Below, piece by piece: positions 11,856 through 23,774 of a stretch of 64,000 nucleotides of DNA. Each line of letters starts with the position of its first letter. The stretch's first letter is position 1. The translations under genes were made by a program, and so were the position numbers. Source of the DNA: Cristatella mucedo (lineage: Eukaryota; Bryozoa; Phylactolaemata; Cristatellidae); the NCBI GenBank assembly GCA_009760855.2, contig WPIO01000126.1:62001-126000 (forward strand), in the 5' to 3' direction. The notes beneath the pieces were generated by a model, which made no database searches, was not told the origin of the DNA, and worked only from the letters and a program-made list of their open reading frames with translations.

Positions 11856-13038
11856 AATATTGCACTTGATAAAGCGCCCTCAGAGAACTTAATCTCTTTC
11901 TAGGCGCTTTACATTTGCTGCAAAGTGATAAGCAATAGAATAGTAAGTAAAATCATGCTTGAAAAACAAACAAAATGAATAACAAGGTTAGGGGTTACAT
12001 GCACTGGGTCAGCATGCAAATGTGGTTAGTGGCAGCATGCACAGTGTCAGCACGCATAAGCACATCGAGGACGAATCACAAGGACCCACTAAATGCTGTC
12101 CTAAAGAGGTGTGTTTTTAAGTTTCTTTTAAATGTGGTCAGGTTAGGGGATGTTCTGATGCAGGTCGGGAGGGAGTTCCAGGCTGTGGGAGCATACGAGC
12201 TAAATGCACGGTCTCCAAAGGATTTAAGGTTTGTACGAGGTATTTCTAGACTGTTGGATTCCGAAAAGCGAGTGGTACGATGCTTTGCCTGATGGGGTAG
12301 TATATCTGAAAGATAGGCTGGAGCCATAGAATGAAGAGACCTAAAAGTGAGCGACAAAACCTTGAAGTCAATCCGTTGCTTGACTGGTAACCAGTGCAGG
12401 TCGGCCAGAAGGGGAGTAATGTGGCAACTGCGACGCTCACGACAGACAAGCCTAGCTGCAGAGTTTTGCACCAGCTGCAATCGCTTGATCGCACATGCTG
12501 ATAGGCCAGTAAGCAGTGAGTTGCAGAAGTCGAGACGAGATGTCACGAATGCATGGACCAACTTGGACGTGGTATCCTTATCTAAACAAGCCCTAATTTT
12601 AGCAATGTTATGAAGCTGAAAATAGGCTGATTTGACTGTGGAGCTGATGTGGTCGTCTAACGAGAGGTCGCTTTGGAATATGACACCTAGATTTCGAGCT
12701 GATTCAACTGGAGATATGCTGGCAGAGCCAATTTTGAAAGTCAGCCTTTCCAATTTCTGAATAACACTAGGTTTGCCCATAACTAGTAAGCTAGTTTTAT
12801 CATCGTTTAGTTTTAGAAAATTTGCTGCCATCCATGATCGGATGTCATCAATGCATGCAGCAAGTGAGTTGAGAGAATTTGAGGTGCTCGAAGGCTGGGA
12901 GGGATCAAAGCAAAGGTAAAACTGAGTGTCATCCGCATAGAAGTGAAAGCCTAGATTGTGCTTGGCAATCACATCAGCGAGAGGGAGAGTATAAATGGTG
13001 AAAAGGACCGGACCTAGCACAGAGCCCTGAGGATAGAT
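11855..13038 (-). mobile_element. 5'-truncated LINE with near-intact RT C-terminus
   Basis: The 3' tail ends in an (ATT)n run at 11848-11868. Minus-strand frame 13089-12076 is open for 337 codons. The first 15 or so codons are Polinton polymerase sequence, and the rest is LINE protein from the PQGSVLGP motif onward: [11 protein letters not shown] (catalytic), then the LNDDKT block, the thumb region and the C-terminal [19 protein letters not shown] block. About half of the RT and the entire endonuclease are missing. This is the best preserved C-terminus of the family here. A tatcct-type short direct repeat flanks it. Confidence 0.85.
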
Positions 13039-13039
13039 A

Positions 13040-14500
13040 GGATAAACTCCTTTCCTAACCAGTAGCTTTAAAATATCCTCGGTAACCATATCAGGGTATG
13101 CATTAGTGAATAACTGCTTAGTAATACTGTTATTTGAAAAATTACAAGATCAGGATCCAAAGTTATCCTCCAAAACGCTATTCAAAAAATTTTTAGTGTC
13201 CTTGAGTTCAATGTAAGTATCAGACAGCAGGCATCATATATTTTCAAAATTGCGTGCAATTGGTTTTGCCAAAGCATCAAAATTAGTTAGTGCGTTAGCA
13301 ACTAAATGTGAATGATATCCACGAAAATTTAAAAAAAAATAGTGGTAACTTTCCATTCATTGGACAAAACCTAGCAGAATATTTCATACTCTATATGCAG
13401 CTCCTTTAAATCTGCCAGTAAAGTAGCAATGATCCCTAATCTTCTCAGTAAGGTTATTCATTCTTTTTTTACGCATTCAAAAATAAGTAGATTTCTCGAA
13501 AACCATCTCGTATTGTTTTTAAGACACATTTTTGGAAAATATGGTATTATTTCTCTCATCTTAACAATATAAACTATTTTTATCAGGTCTTATAAAACCA
13601 AAGAAACACAATCATTTGACCCTGAATAAAACTGTGGATGACCTTATCATTCCAATCCAGCATAACGAAATCAGTATCAAAAGGTAAATGAATAGTATCA
13701 CTAGTATAGCACTTTCAACTTATCCTAATTATTGAAAAAAGTAGAAGTAAAGTTACAAACACCATCGTAACAAATTGAGAAAGTCTTAACATAGCACTTT
13801 CAACTTATCCTAATTCTACATGACAAACATACGGGGATCCTAAGTACCTCGCGAAATCATCCAATTTAGGTTGAGTATCCTTAGGCATCTCATGATTCTT
13901 TGTGTTCGTGTGGACGATTGCAATTGAGCAAATGATAAGTACACGCTATTTTAGATAACTCTCTAGAATAACGAATACAAAGATCATTATTAAATCATCC
14001 ATCATAGTACTTTGCATAATGCCGACAAACATACGGGGATCCTAAGTACCTCGCGAAATCATCCAATTTAGGTTGAGTATCCTTAGGCATCTCATGATTC
14101 TTTGTGTTCGTGTGGACGATTGCAATTGAGCAAATGATAAGTACACGCTATTTTAGATAACTCTCTAGAATAACGAATACAAAGATCATTATTAAATCAT
14201 CCATCATAGTACTTTGCATAATGCCGCTTCGTCTTAAGTCATGGAACACGACATTACCATTCGTATCATTCTTACTAACCGGAAAACAGAATGGTTGTCT
14301 CCAGGTGACCTAGATGGAGTAATATCGTCAATATTCATAAGTCTTCTTGCCTCAGAAAGAAAAAATATCCATTTCTGATACTATTGCCATTATTTAATAC
14401 GAAAATTGTGTAATCTAATAATTGATTTATTACTCGAAGAATGAAATAGTAAAACGTAGTGTACTGCTTATCACTCAATGAATACAATGAGAAACGAAGT
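13040..14500 (-). pseudogene. Polinton DNA polymerase B, N-terminal/exonuclease block
   Basis: Minus-strand text includes KIRDHCYFTGRFKGAA (about 13440), then NFRGYHSHLV (about 13320), the exonuclease-region signature of the family, then a run that ends LLVRKGVYP at the LINE junction (about 13040). Upstream (13500-14500) coding relics are weaker, and a 202-bp duplication (13822-14225) lies within them. The start of the gene cannot be fixed. Confidence 0.75.
13822..14225. repeat. 202-bp tandem duplication
   Basis: A unit beginning gacaaacatacggggatcc is repeated in direct succession (13822 and 14024), with virtually no differences seen by eye, which indicates a recent event. It lies in the N-terminal remnant of the Polinton polymerase. 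Confidence 0.9.
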
Positions 14501-14589
14501 GTTGTATGAAAACGCCATTTCTGGGAAGTGAAAAGTTTGCCCGGAGCGAGCGAAATGCTAATTGTGCTCTAGGAGGGACAAAAACTTTC

Positions 14590-14960
14590 AATTACTAGCA
14601 TGCACATTTTTATACAACAAACGATGATGAGGCATAGCTTATTACTTACGGAAAAACACAGCGTCAACCTTGCGCTAGATGACTTTAAACTTAAATGTAG
14701 TTTAGCTAGCGTCACTCCCGCGACGTGCTTCCGTAATCTAGGCGTTCTCTTTCAGAACGACCAATCACGAGATGAGCACATTTTCAAGTCCGTAAAGGCG
14801 GCTTCCTGTCAGCTGAGGAATAGCTCTATAATAAAGGTCTGCTTAGATAAGATTATGACAGCCTAACGTGTTTTCCATCTCGACTAGATTACTGTTTCAG
14901 CCTCCTTGTGCACTCAGGTCCTCTATGGTCAATAACTCCGCTTAAAGACCGAAACATGCA
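14590..14960 (+). mobile_element. LINE RT fragment (plus strand)
   Basis: Plus-strand frame 14600-14866 reads a LINE thumb-type segment (CFRNLGVLFQNDQSRDEHI, then KVCLDK) comparable to the [15 protein letters not shown] segment of the minus-strand LINEs, but clearly diverged. The following bases continue as an FPSRLDYC-like remnant in another frame. A small old fragment of a related CR1/L2 element. Confidence 0.65.
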
Positions 14961-14999
14961 TTCACAAATTTGCCATGGCCCATCATGATTCTGTTGATT

Positions 15000-15289
15000 T
15001 TTCGGTGGTTTCTTGCTGTTGAAGTTAACTTGCATTTAAGCAATGGCGTGGACCAGTGCAGCTAGTTAACGAGAAAGAAAAAGGAATGCTAGAAAGTTTC
15101 AAATTAGTCAGCTTATTTGAATCCTAGTTTATTGCAGTATAAATCCAAATTTTGGCTACACCCTGTCGATTTCTGGTCGATCTTTGGTGGATACGCAAGG
15201 GCTATGATGCCTTTACGTTAGAAAACATGCACAGTTTTTTAAATTTTATCTAGCAGACAGTAGGCAGGCTCTCGCGCCAAGACTCGTTT

Positions 15290-15290
<1 letters not shown>
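15000..15290. other. unassigned stretch before the SOUL array
   Basis: Nothing recognised. The repeated SOUL 5'-flank module starts at about 15290. Confidence 0.4.
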
Positions 15291-16140
<850 letters not shown>

Positions 16141-16860
16141 CGCGCGTGAGGATTCGCGAAGCCATCGGCACGGCTGTTGCCGAGAGACTGCGAGGCCGAG
16201 TGCAATTTGGCTCTAAATGGCACAAACAGCTGCGAGGCCCGTAGTTTCGCTTCGGGTCACTAAATCTCTCCGAAGCACGATCTTAATGCGAAGTCAAGTG
16301 CCGGTGACTTGACTTCTGCTCTGCCGCACACGGACGTCGGCATCGCAGGCTTTGGGCGAGAGACTCGTGTACTTTTGAGCCCTGCACAGCTCTAAATCAG
16401 GCGATTTTTCCCGCGGGTGCCTGGCTCGCAGCTATCCATAGGCACGTCGCTGCTAACCCTGCGCAGGTGTGGTCACAGTAATTGAATCGCTGTGGGGGCT
16501 CAATAGGGGAGGGGGTGTTCTCGGAAAGAGCATTCTTGGCAGCCGGTAGGCCCTGGACGTCAAGTAAATTACTCACAGAGGGGAGTTCAATTTCTCTGAA
16601 ATTTGGGGCTCCCTCTTGGTCGTTACTTGGTCCCTCTTGGTGCTACCTATTCGGTGACCTCGTGTCTCCGCCAAGGCCACAATGAGCATTGGCTGGATGC
16701 TGGTGGTAAAGAGCAGACATAACCTGACAGTCAAATCCTTGTAGGCGGTGCATCTGTACTCTCAAAGCTAGCACAGCTCAGCTTTTTAACCCTCAACTCC
16801 GGCCCTCTAGCCAGGTTGCACTCGGTTACAATAAAGGGGCTACTGTTGCATTGCCACCCT
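16141..16860. other. unassigned stretch
   Basis: GC-richer than the left part of the window. Short frames exist (for example 16482-16685 on plus), but none resembles a known family and no repeats are evident. Confidence 0.35.
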
Positions 16861-16990
16861 GATTTGGCTCAGTGGTTAAGGTACTGGCTCGACCAAGGTC
16901 AAGGTGAATGTAGTTGTTGGCCGAGGTCGTGGGCTCGAGCACTATGACATATGGAAAGCGCCTGGAGAGAGACTATTAGGACGCTACATT
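16861..16990 (+). mobile_element. SINE copy, tRNA-derived
   Basis: The head gatttggctcagtggttaag is an A-box-like element. A gtcgtgggctcgagc stretch (about 16928) is the B-box region, and the tail aaagcgcctggagagag matches the LINE-type tail of the SINE at 411. The tail stem is damaged after 16975. Confidence 0.7.
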
Positions 16991-17039
16991 TTTTTCGTGC
17001 TGAGAGCCTGCGACTTTTCTTACCTTCAACAACGGCAAG

Positions 17040-17690
17040 GAACTTCATACCACGTCTGCTGAACGGTATTAGTTAATTTAACTAAATAACGCTTTACACA
17101 CGATTAAACGACCCTCCTAGCCGTTTAGCTTTTGTGCGCGTGCGCGTTCTGACTTTCCTTGAAAATATGCAGTGCAAAACCTTGCCACAGAGTAATCAAT
17201 TCGCTTCTTGCCCTGTAAACAGAAGAGAATAATTAAAGCCTAAGGCAAAAGCCTAGCTATTATTTAATAACTGCCTAAATACTGTAATAACTTTAATTAT
17301 GCCGCGAAGATCCCGGGACCGGATATCGTGCGGCTTCTGCTTCTTCGGGAGTCCCTCAGGCTGCTGATGTCTCTACTGACTAACGGCTTTAGCAACGCAA
17401 ATTCGTCGTGATAATGCTTTATACTCAGTCTCTCTAGCACGTGGCTGCTGACGAGAATGGCTCCTTCGTTCAACTTCTGCAGCGCCCCGTTCGGCAGCCT
17501 CGTTCTGGCGTCTCTTCGTCCCGGCGTTGAAGACGCGACTGACAAAAGGCTCCAGCTTCGCGAATCTAACGTGGCGCAGCTTCATCACCAGTCTCTACCG
17601 CCCCAGTCTCTCCTTCCCGGTGTGGCCGCCGAGCGAGGCTCTTTCTTCTTTCGCGTTCTGCTGCACGCCGGCCGGTGAGCAGTCAGTCAG
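17040..17690. repeat. duplicated array segment (partner at 49880-50430)
   Basis: The two regions share many stretches in the same order, for example a tgctgaacggta/tgctgaatggta start and the gcctcgttctggcgtc and aaaggctccagcttcgcgaa stretches. Both sit to the right of a SOUL relic unit, which supports duplication of the whole block. Frames such as 17457-17678 are not conserved between the copies, so I do not call a gene here. Confidence 0.7.
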
Positions 17691-17721
17691 TCAGTCAGAA
17701 GCTTCTCAACGTCAACAAATA

Positions 17722-17872
17722 AAAAATAAATAAATAAAATTCATTTATATAGCGCCCCAAGAGAACTTAATCTCTATTCAGGCGCTTCACATATGCCTCG
17801 GGGCTCGAGCCCACGGCCTCAGTCAGACCTTGGACGGGGCGAGCACCTTAACCGCTAGACCAAACCAGCAAC
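17722..17872 (-). mobile_element. SINE copy (minus strand)
   Basis: This is the reverse complement of the SINE at 411-562: an AT-rich tail (17722-17745), then the LINE-like tail with agcgccccaagagaac, the B-box region ggggctcgagccc (about 17800) and the A-box ccgctagaccaaacc (about 17855). Very similar to the copy at 411, so relatively young. Confidence 0.8.
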
Positions 17873-18534
17873 GTCAGGGGGCGCTTCTTCACCGACCCAC
17901 AGTGGTAGCTGGCGAGAAAGCCGTTTCCTTTCACCTTGCGGTGCTGACCGTCAATCTTGTTTTGGTATTCATTTGACGAAAAATGCACTGACTGTGAATT
18001 TAAAGTCTAATTCGCGGCCATTTACGCAGACTGATTTAACTCGCCGGTAAAACGCTTTACATTAATCAGGGTGCTTCCAATACGCCAACTCAGCTAGGCC
18101 AGTCGGAGGCTGACAAGCAGCGGACGCGCCAGTCTTGGGCATCCTGTAGAGAGCTCAAGCTACTGCAATGACTTGGCCACGCTAAGAAAAAAGCTTGTAC
18201 GCTCGGTATCTTGGAGGAGGCTGTCCGGCAACAACAAACGGAGGCTTGCGCCGCGTACTCTCGGACGACAAGGACGTGGAATTTTGCGACGAGACCGAGG
18301 CCGAACCGAGACTGCTGAACTACGTTACGAGCAGATGTTTGGATTGTGAGTGAGGAATTTTTTGCGACGGTTGCTTAAGGTGTGTGCGTCGTGTCGTGGT
18401 TTTTACTAGAGGACGTGAACAGCTCTAAACAGTGACGCATGCGGTAGTTTCGTATAAGTTATTCCATCCGCTTAAGATTCAAACGGGCGGAGGTGGAAGA
18501 GCCGATATGGCTGAGGTGGCTGATGTCTTTATAA
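17873..18534. repeat. duplicated array segment, left half
   Basis: From about 18340 onward the sequence corresponds to 53300-53480 (ggttgcttaaggtg, then ggaggtggaagag, gatatggc, ggctgatg). Before 18340 I see nothing to assign. Confidence 0.55.
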
Positions 18535-21270
18535 TAACAATAATAATAATAATGCACTTAATAAAGCGCCCTCACAGAACTCAATCTCTTTCTAGGCGCT
18601 TTACATTTGCTGCTAAGGAAAGCGAGATTGAATGGTGAGTAATATCATGCTAACAACATGAATAATATGGTTAGGGGTGACATGCACAGGGTCAGCATGC
18701 AAGTGTGGTTAGTGGCAGTATGCACAGTGTCAGCACGCATAAGCACGTCAAGGACGAATCACAGGGACCCACTACATGCTGTCCTAAATAGGTGTTTTTA
18801 GGTTCTTTTTAAATGTGGTCAAGTCAGGAGACGTTCTGACGCAAGTCGGGAGTGAGTTCCAATCTTTGGGAGCATACGAGCTAAATGCACGGTCTCCAAA
18901 GGATTTGAGGTTTGTACGAGGTATTGGTAAACTGTTGGATTGCGAAAAGCGGGTGGTACAATGCTTGGCCTGGTAGGGGAGTAGATCTGAGAGATAGGCT
19001 GGGGCCAAAGAATGAAGTGACCTAAACGTGAGCAACAAAACCTTGAAATCGATGCGTTGCTTGACTGGTATCCAGTGCAGGTCGGCGAGCAGTGGTGTGA
19101 TGTCGCAACTGCGATGCTCACGACAGACAAGACTGGCTGCAGAGTTTTGCACCAGCTGTAATCGCCTGATTGCACATGCCGGTAGGCCAGCGAGCAGTGA
19201 GTTACTGAAGTCAAGACGGGATGTCACAAATGCATGGACCAACTTAGACGTGGTATCCTTGTCTAAACTAGCCCGAATTTTAGCAATGTTATGAAGCTGA
19301 AAGTAGGCAGATTTGACTGTGGAGCTGATATGGTCGTCTAACGAGAGGTCGCTTTGGAACATGACACCTAGATTTTGAGCTGATTCGACAGGAGATATAC
19401 TGGCAGAGCCAATTTTGAGCTTCGGCCTTTCCAGTTTCTGGATCACACTGGGTTTGCCCATGACTAGTAAGCTAATTTTATCATCGCTTAGTTTTAGAAA
19501 ATTTGCTGCCATCCATGTGTGGATGTCATCAATACATGCAGCAAGTGAGTTAAAAGAATTTGAGGTGCTCGAAGGCTGGGAGGGATCAAAGCAAAGGTAC
19601 AACTGAGTGTAATCCGCATAGAAGTGAAAGCCTAGATTGTGCATGGCAATCACATCGGCAAGAGGGAGAGTATAAACCATGAAAAAAACCGGACCTAGCA
19701 CGGAGCCCTGAGGTACCCCATATTTCACATGTACCTCCGATGATCTTTGCCCATTCACGTCAACACTCTGGAGTCTCTCACTGAGGTAGGACCTGAACCA
19801 CTGCAGAGCAGTGCCAGTGATGCCCAGGCGAGATGAGAGGCAGTCTAGAAGAACTTTGTGATCGATCGTATCAAAAGCTGCCGAAAGATCGAGCAAAACA
19901 AGCAGAAGCACGCTATCTATGTCTGCATTCCTAAGTTGGTCGTTGTACACCCTAAGCAATGCTGATTCTGTTGAGTGATTAGCTCTTAAGCCAGACTGGA
20001 ACTTACTACTAAGGTTTGAAGTTTCAATATATGAGCTCAGCTGGTCCGCCACGACCCGATCCAGTGTCTTTGATGAGAATGATAGAAGAGAGACTGGGCG
20101 GTAGTTGCTCAAGTTCTCTTGGTCGAGTGTCGCTTTCTTGAGAAGTGGCCTAACTTGAGCTTTTTTGAAAAGTGCTGGGACATGACCTGAGGCTAATGAC
20201 ATATTAAAGATGTTAGTTGTGCATGGCAGTAGTAGATCAATGCAGCGTAGGAGCAAGACAGAGGGAATAGGGTCCACAGGACTTGTTGTCTTCTTTGATT
20301 GGGATATGACCTTCAGGACGAGATCACTATTGATCTGCTTAAATGTAGACATTGAGGTGCAGCCAGGAATCGGGGAACAGCAATCTAGGGGGGATGCTGT
20401 TATTGCAGGGATGGACTCCCTCATCTTGTCTATCTTCTGCACAAAGAATCGAGAGAAGCGATTGGCTAGTCATCACAAGAATTATCAGGTAAGGAGCGAG
20501 TCTGGGAGCGGTTGAGGAGATGGTTGATCGTCGACATCAGCATTTTTGGATTTGCATCTGTGATTCAACAGTGTTTTCATAGAAGCTAGACCTGGCCTTT
20601 GCAAGGATCGATTGGTACGACATACAGTAGTCTTCATATGCCTGTTGATGGATAGTCAGTCCTAATCTTGTGTATGCTTTTTTAAGCTTGGGCTTAGTGG
20701 ACCTGGCTAGTTTAATGTCTGTGGTAAACCATAGGCCGTCTGCGTGAGGGCGAACAGTGCGCTTTGTCAGAGGTGAAAACTCGTCGAGCTTGTCAGCCAT
20801 TTGTCAGCTAGTGTCGTGTTGTAGCTATCTATCGAGGATGACAGATTGGACGGAGGACTGAGCAGTAGAGGCGAAGCAGATATTCTCGCACGGACAGCAT
20901 CGATGTCAAGGGTCTTGAGGTTTCGCGATTCACAGGTGATGATTTTAGAGGAGGAGGAGGTGGGCACACACTGTAGATTGAATGAGATCTGCATGTGGCC
21001 AGATAAGCAGGATTTGGTAATAATTGGCAATGACAAAGTGCAGTTGTATGACAAAATCTGGTCGAGTGTGTGACCCTTGATGTGAGTAGGGCCTTGCACA
21101 TGAGCCACAAGAGACAATGAGTCAATCAATGCACGAAATTCAGTGCTGAAGGCGTCAGATAAGTTATCAAAGTGAACGTTGAAATCATCCATAACGAGGA
21201 AGGATCAATGTATTGCACACAGAATCGAAATGAGATCAGATGTCTTTGAGAGTGCTCTAGCCTTAGTCCC
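18535..21270 (-). mobile_element. longest CR1/L2-type LINE, with part of the endonuclease
   Basis: The 3' tail is at 18535-18600 (ATA repeats, then aataaagcgccctc). Minus-strand frame 20442-18784 (552 codons) has RT motifs in order: [51 protein letters not shown], the catalytic box as FYADYTQLY, and the C-terminal [12 protein letters not shown] region. Upstream, 21192-20767 gives the end of an APE-type endonuclease: MDDFNVHFD (usual GDFN-H), a GHTLDQIL block, and SGHMQIS where the family has SDH. Catalytic Asp-to-Tyr and Asp-to-Gly changes plus frameshifts make it inactive. The 5' end is truncated near 21270. Confidence 0.9.
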
Positions 21271-22140
21271 CTTATAGTGATAGCTCAGGCTTGCAAAGAT
21301 AAAGTGAAGCCAGTGGCAGACTACCGAGATTTAAACAACTACGTATCTATACCGCCAACGGGAACGTGTTCGGGATGATGCTCTCTTCTGGCGGAAGATG
21401 GCTGACCGTTGCAACCCGATTGACTTGTGGAAGGCGTTTCTGCCAACATATGTTCATCCCTCTCCGTGGCGCCAGTTCAGTTTGTCGAATTTAAGGTCAA
21501 GTAATTATGCTTAACACTGCTTAATTTGGGATCCTACTTAGCCCAAAAATTAACACAGGCGATTACAATCAAAGTTTTGTGGATGGACCTGTTTGATTGC
21601 AAGGTAAGCGATTCCCTCGTGGACGACATCCTAGAAAACAAAGCCATCTCTTCTAAGAAAATAGTCAAAGAGAAATTGCTTTAGTAAAGAGCCAAGCCAA
21701 CGGGGCAGTTGCTGAATGGTCGCTTACCGGGACTTGGCGTAGGTGAGATGATGGTGAGCTATTTCAGTACCTCGATAATTTAATCTGTGCCTCCGAAAAA
21801 CTTTAAATGACATGGCACATTTTTTCGTGATTCGGACAGGTAGATGGGAATTTTCCTACCGAATACAGTTGCAGCTTTGCATCGCAGGATGTCACTGCCC
21901 TAGCCCCACAGGATCTAGTGGCTGCTCGTTCGACACTATTGTATTAAAATGCATCTCCTTTTTTAACTCTGCAGAGCTACAAAGAGAAAAAAGGTTCTAC
22001 GTAGGAGAATTTTCTGAAGAGCACTCAACGACGTTAAGCGGCTTTCCTTAGGCATGCGGTAACCAACATACTATTGATCACGATTGAACAACTTGAGCAT
22101 ACGAAAGCTAATATTAGCTAGGCAGAAGAGGAACTGGAGT
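21270..22140. repeat. duplicated array segment, right half (partner 53500-54400)
   Basis: Resumes homology with 53500-54400 after the LINE: gtgatag..caggcttgcaa at the border, then a tgttactgaatgg-type stretch, the tagttaggcattttcctat-type stretch and a gtgtcactgccctag/gctattgtcctgg stretch. No gene recognised; 21812-22051 is a chance frame. Confidence 0.65.
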
Positions 22141-22142
22141 GC

Positions 22143-22245
22143 TTAATAAGAATGAATTTGACATAGCGCCCTCAGAGAGCTCAATCTCTTTCCAGGCACT
22201 TTACATTTGCTGCAAAGAAAGCACGATCGAATGGTTCGTGGATGG
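22143..22245 (-). mobile_element. short LINE 3'-end copy
   Basis: Contains catagcgccctcagagagc and then aggcactttacatttgctgc, the reverse of the LINE tail, ending shortly after gcacgatcgaatgg. The coding part is absent. Confidence 0.8.
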
Positions 22246-22699
22246 TTCGAATGGTACTTTTCCGATCGTGTTCAATCCATGTCGTGCTCGGTCAAGCCTC
22301 ATCCACCAGAACAGTTACCCGTGGAGCTCCACGTGAAGGTCCGTTCTCCGTTCTTCGCCGATCTCCATTTATACTGAAGCTCTGCGAAAAGCGATGCGGG
22401 CTCATCGGATCGGCGATCACTACGTCGAAGAGCTGAAGGTACTCGGCTGCATTTGTCACCACTGCAGCTGACGGTGAACGAGGCGACAGGGCTAGTTTTT
22501 AAATCCCAGAATCCTCGGTCAAGTGTTTTCTTTGCTGGAGGAGCTTCGATGGCTCTCGGATGATCAGCAGATACAGAGTGGAGTTCTCGCGCTGACTCGC
22601 AGGGCCCGTCCTCGGCCTCGGCTCCTTCGCACCTAGCTGGACAGCCGCACCAATATTAGCCTCCTCGTACCACCAGGTCCTTCACGGGCAACACGTTAG

Positions 22700-22915
22700 C
22701 GGTTACATTCCTACGCTTGAAGACCGCTGTTGACTGAAGCTTTTGCTCTGCAGGTCTTAGTCTATGGAGCCCACTCCTGCAATTCTTAGGCAACGACAGC
22801 TGTTCTCGTGCTTCCGACTGTGGCTCATCCTTTTCAGCCTTCCTGAGCTGCTACTCACATGATCAACTGCCCGCCTGACTCTGCTATGCTTGCCACTTTC
22901 ACTTGGTTGCGAAGT
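22700..22915 (+). mobile_element. old LINE C-terminal fragment
   Basis: Shares its sequence with 41390-41610 and 54430-54610 (gctctgcaggtc, ttcttaggcaacgacagct, ctgactctgctatgcttgcc). In the 41.4 kb copy this reads as the GDRSFSSAGPRQWNSIP block of CR1/L2 proteins. It is part of the ancestral repeated unit, inserted before duplication. Confidence 0.6.
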
Positions 22916-22979
22916 TTGTGCAATGCTATCTAGCTGATAATAGGCATAATCTACTGCTGGGCTGAGCTGAGCTCGTTCG

Positions 22980-23770
22980 GACGTCCAGAAACGGGATCAT
23001 CTTGGTACAGGCCCCTCAAATTCCATTAACCGGCAACGGGACACCCGATGCTGAGCCAATTTTGAAGTTAGTCCAGCCGAGGGCCATGGGTTGCTCAGTA
23101 AACAAGCTCGGCGAGGCACGAACCGCCGCCTAGCCCACTCGCTGATTATCGCTGCCGTCAGGGGCTCAAAGCTCAACTGTTCTCTTAATTCGAAACGGCA
23201 GCAGCTACGTTGGTCTGGCATCTGGGATCTCATTTTCCTACAGGGCAGTGGAAATCTGAGCGGTGCCAATCGAGGGGCCGTAAGTCAACCAAATAACCTT
23301 TCACTTCCTTTTGGTGAGGCTCAGTGTCCGTGCATATGTGCACAAGTCCGTGTTAGTGTGTACGTGTGAACGGTTCGGCTAACAAGACGTTGCTAGTTTT
23401 ACCGTAAGGAGCTCTCAGACTCATCTCTTTCTCTCCCTCTATCGATTCCCGAAAATTAAACCGTCATCTGCTGCTGCAGGCAGCCGCAATCGCTGTTTTC
23501 GCCGGGTCGTTGCCAAACTGCAGAAGGCGGCAGAGACCTGGCTAAGCGGCAGAAGACGGCGAAGATCTGCCTGAGCGCAGGAGACAGAGAGCGGCAAAAA
23601 ATCGCTGCACTCACTGCTGCCTAAGTCGTGAATTGAACAGGATCCGTAATTCTGCATGAGATCTGATTACCTTTCGTTCAATGTCACTTATAACGACTAG
23701 GTCCGAAAAACTCTCATTGCTGCTGGATACGACAGCCCCTGACTGCTTTACAGACACAACAAGTTCAGCG
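22980..23770 (+). pseudogene. relic SOUL-gene unit 2 (exon 1 joined to exon 4 debris)
   Basis: 22990-23280 is the common 5' flank. 23460-23690 matches exon 1: the ctgctgctgcaggc start of the signal-peptide region, caggagacagagagcgg, ctgcactcactgctgcctaa, and ttcgttcaatgtcac. 23707-23756 matches the exon 4 segment that codes TITAAGYDSPW in intact genes (ctcattgctgctggatacgacagcccc). Exons 2 and 3 and all introns are missing, so a large internal deletion happened after duplication. Nearly the same structure recurs at 56065-56310. Confidence 0.75.
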
Positions 23771-23774
23771 TGGA

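Larger units (their letters stand above)
1190..14500. mobile_element. degraded Polinton/Maverick virus-like transposon
   Basis: This AT-rich block carries a recognisable protein-primed DNA polymerase B on the minus strand (three pieces, 8080-14500) and a plus-strand run of fibre-like repeats (3412-5400). Several other broken frames are unassigned. Every frame has stops and frameshifts, and two LINEs interrupt the polymerase, so the element is dead. I could not find terminal inverted repeats, an integrase, a packaging ATPase or a major capsid protein. The ends given are therefore where the base composition and coding relics change, not true termini. Confidence 0.75.

Noticed and set aside
21812-22051. 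79-codon secreted-type frame
   Set aside because: Not open in the paralogous block at 54080-54300.
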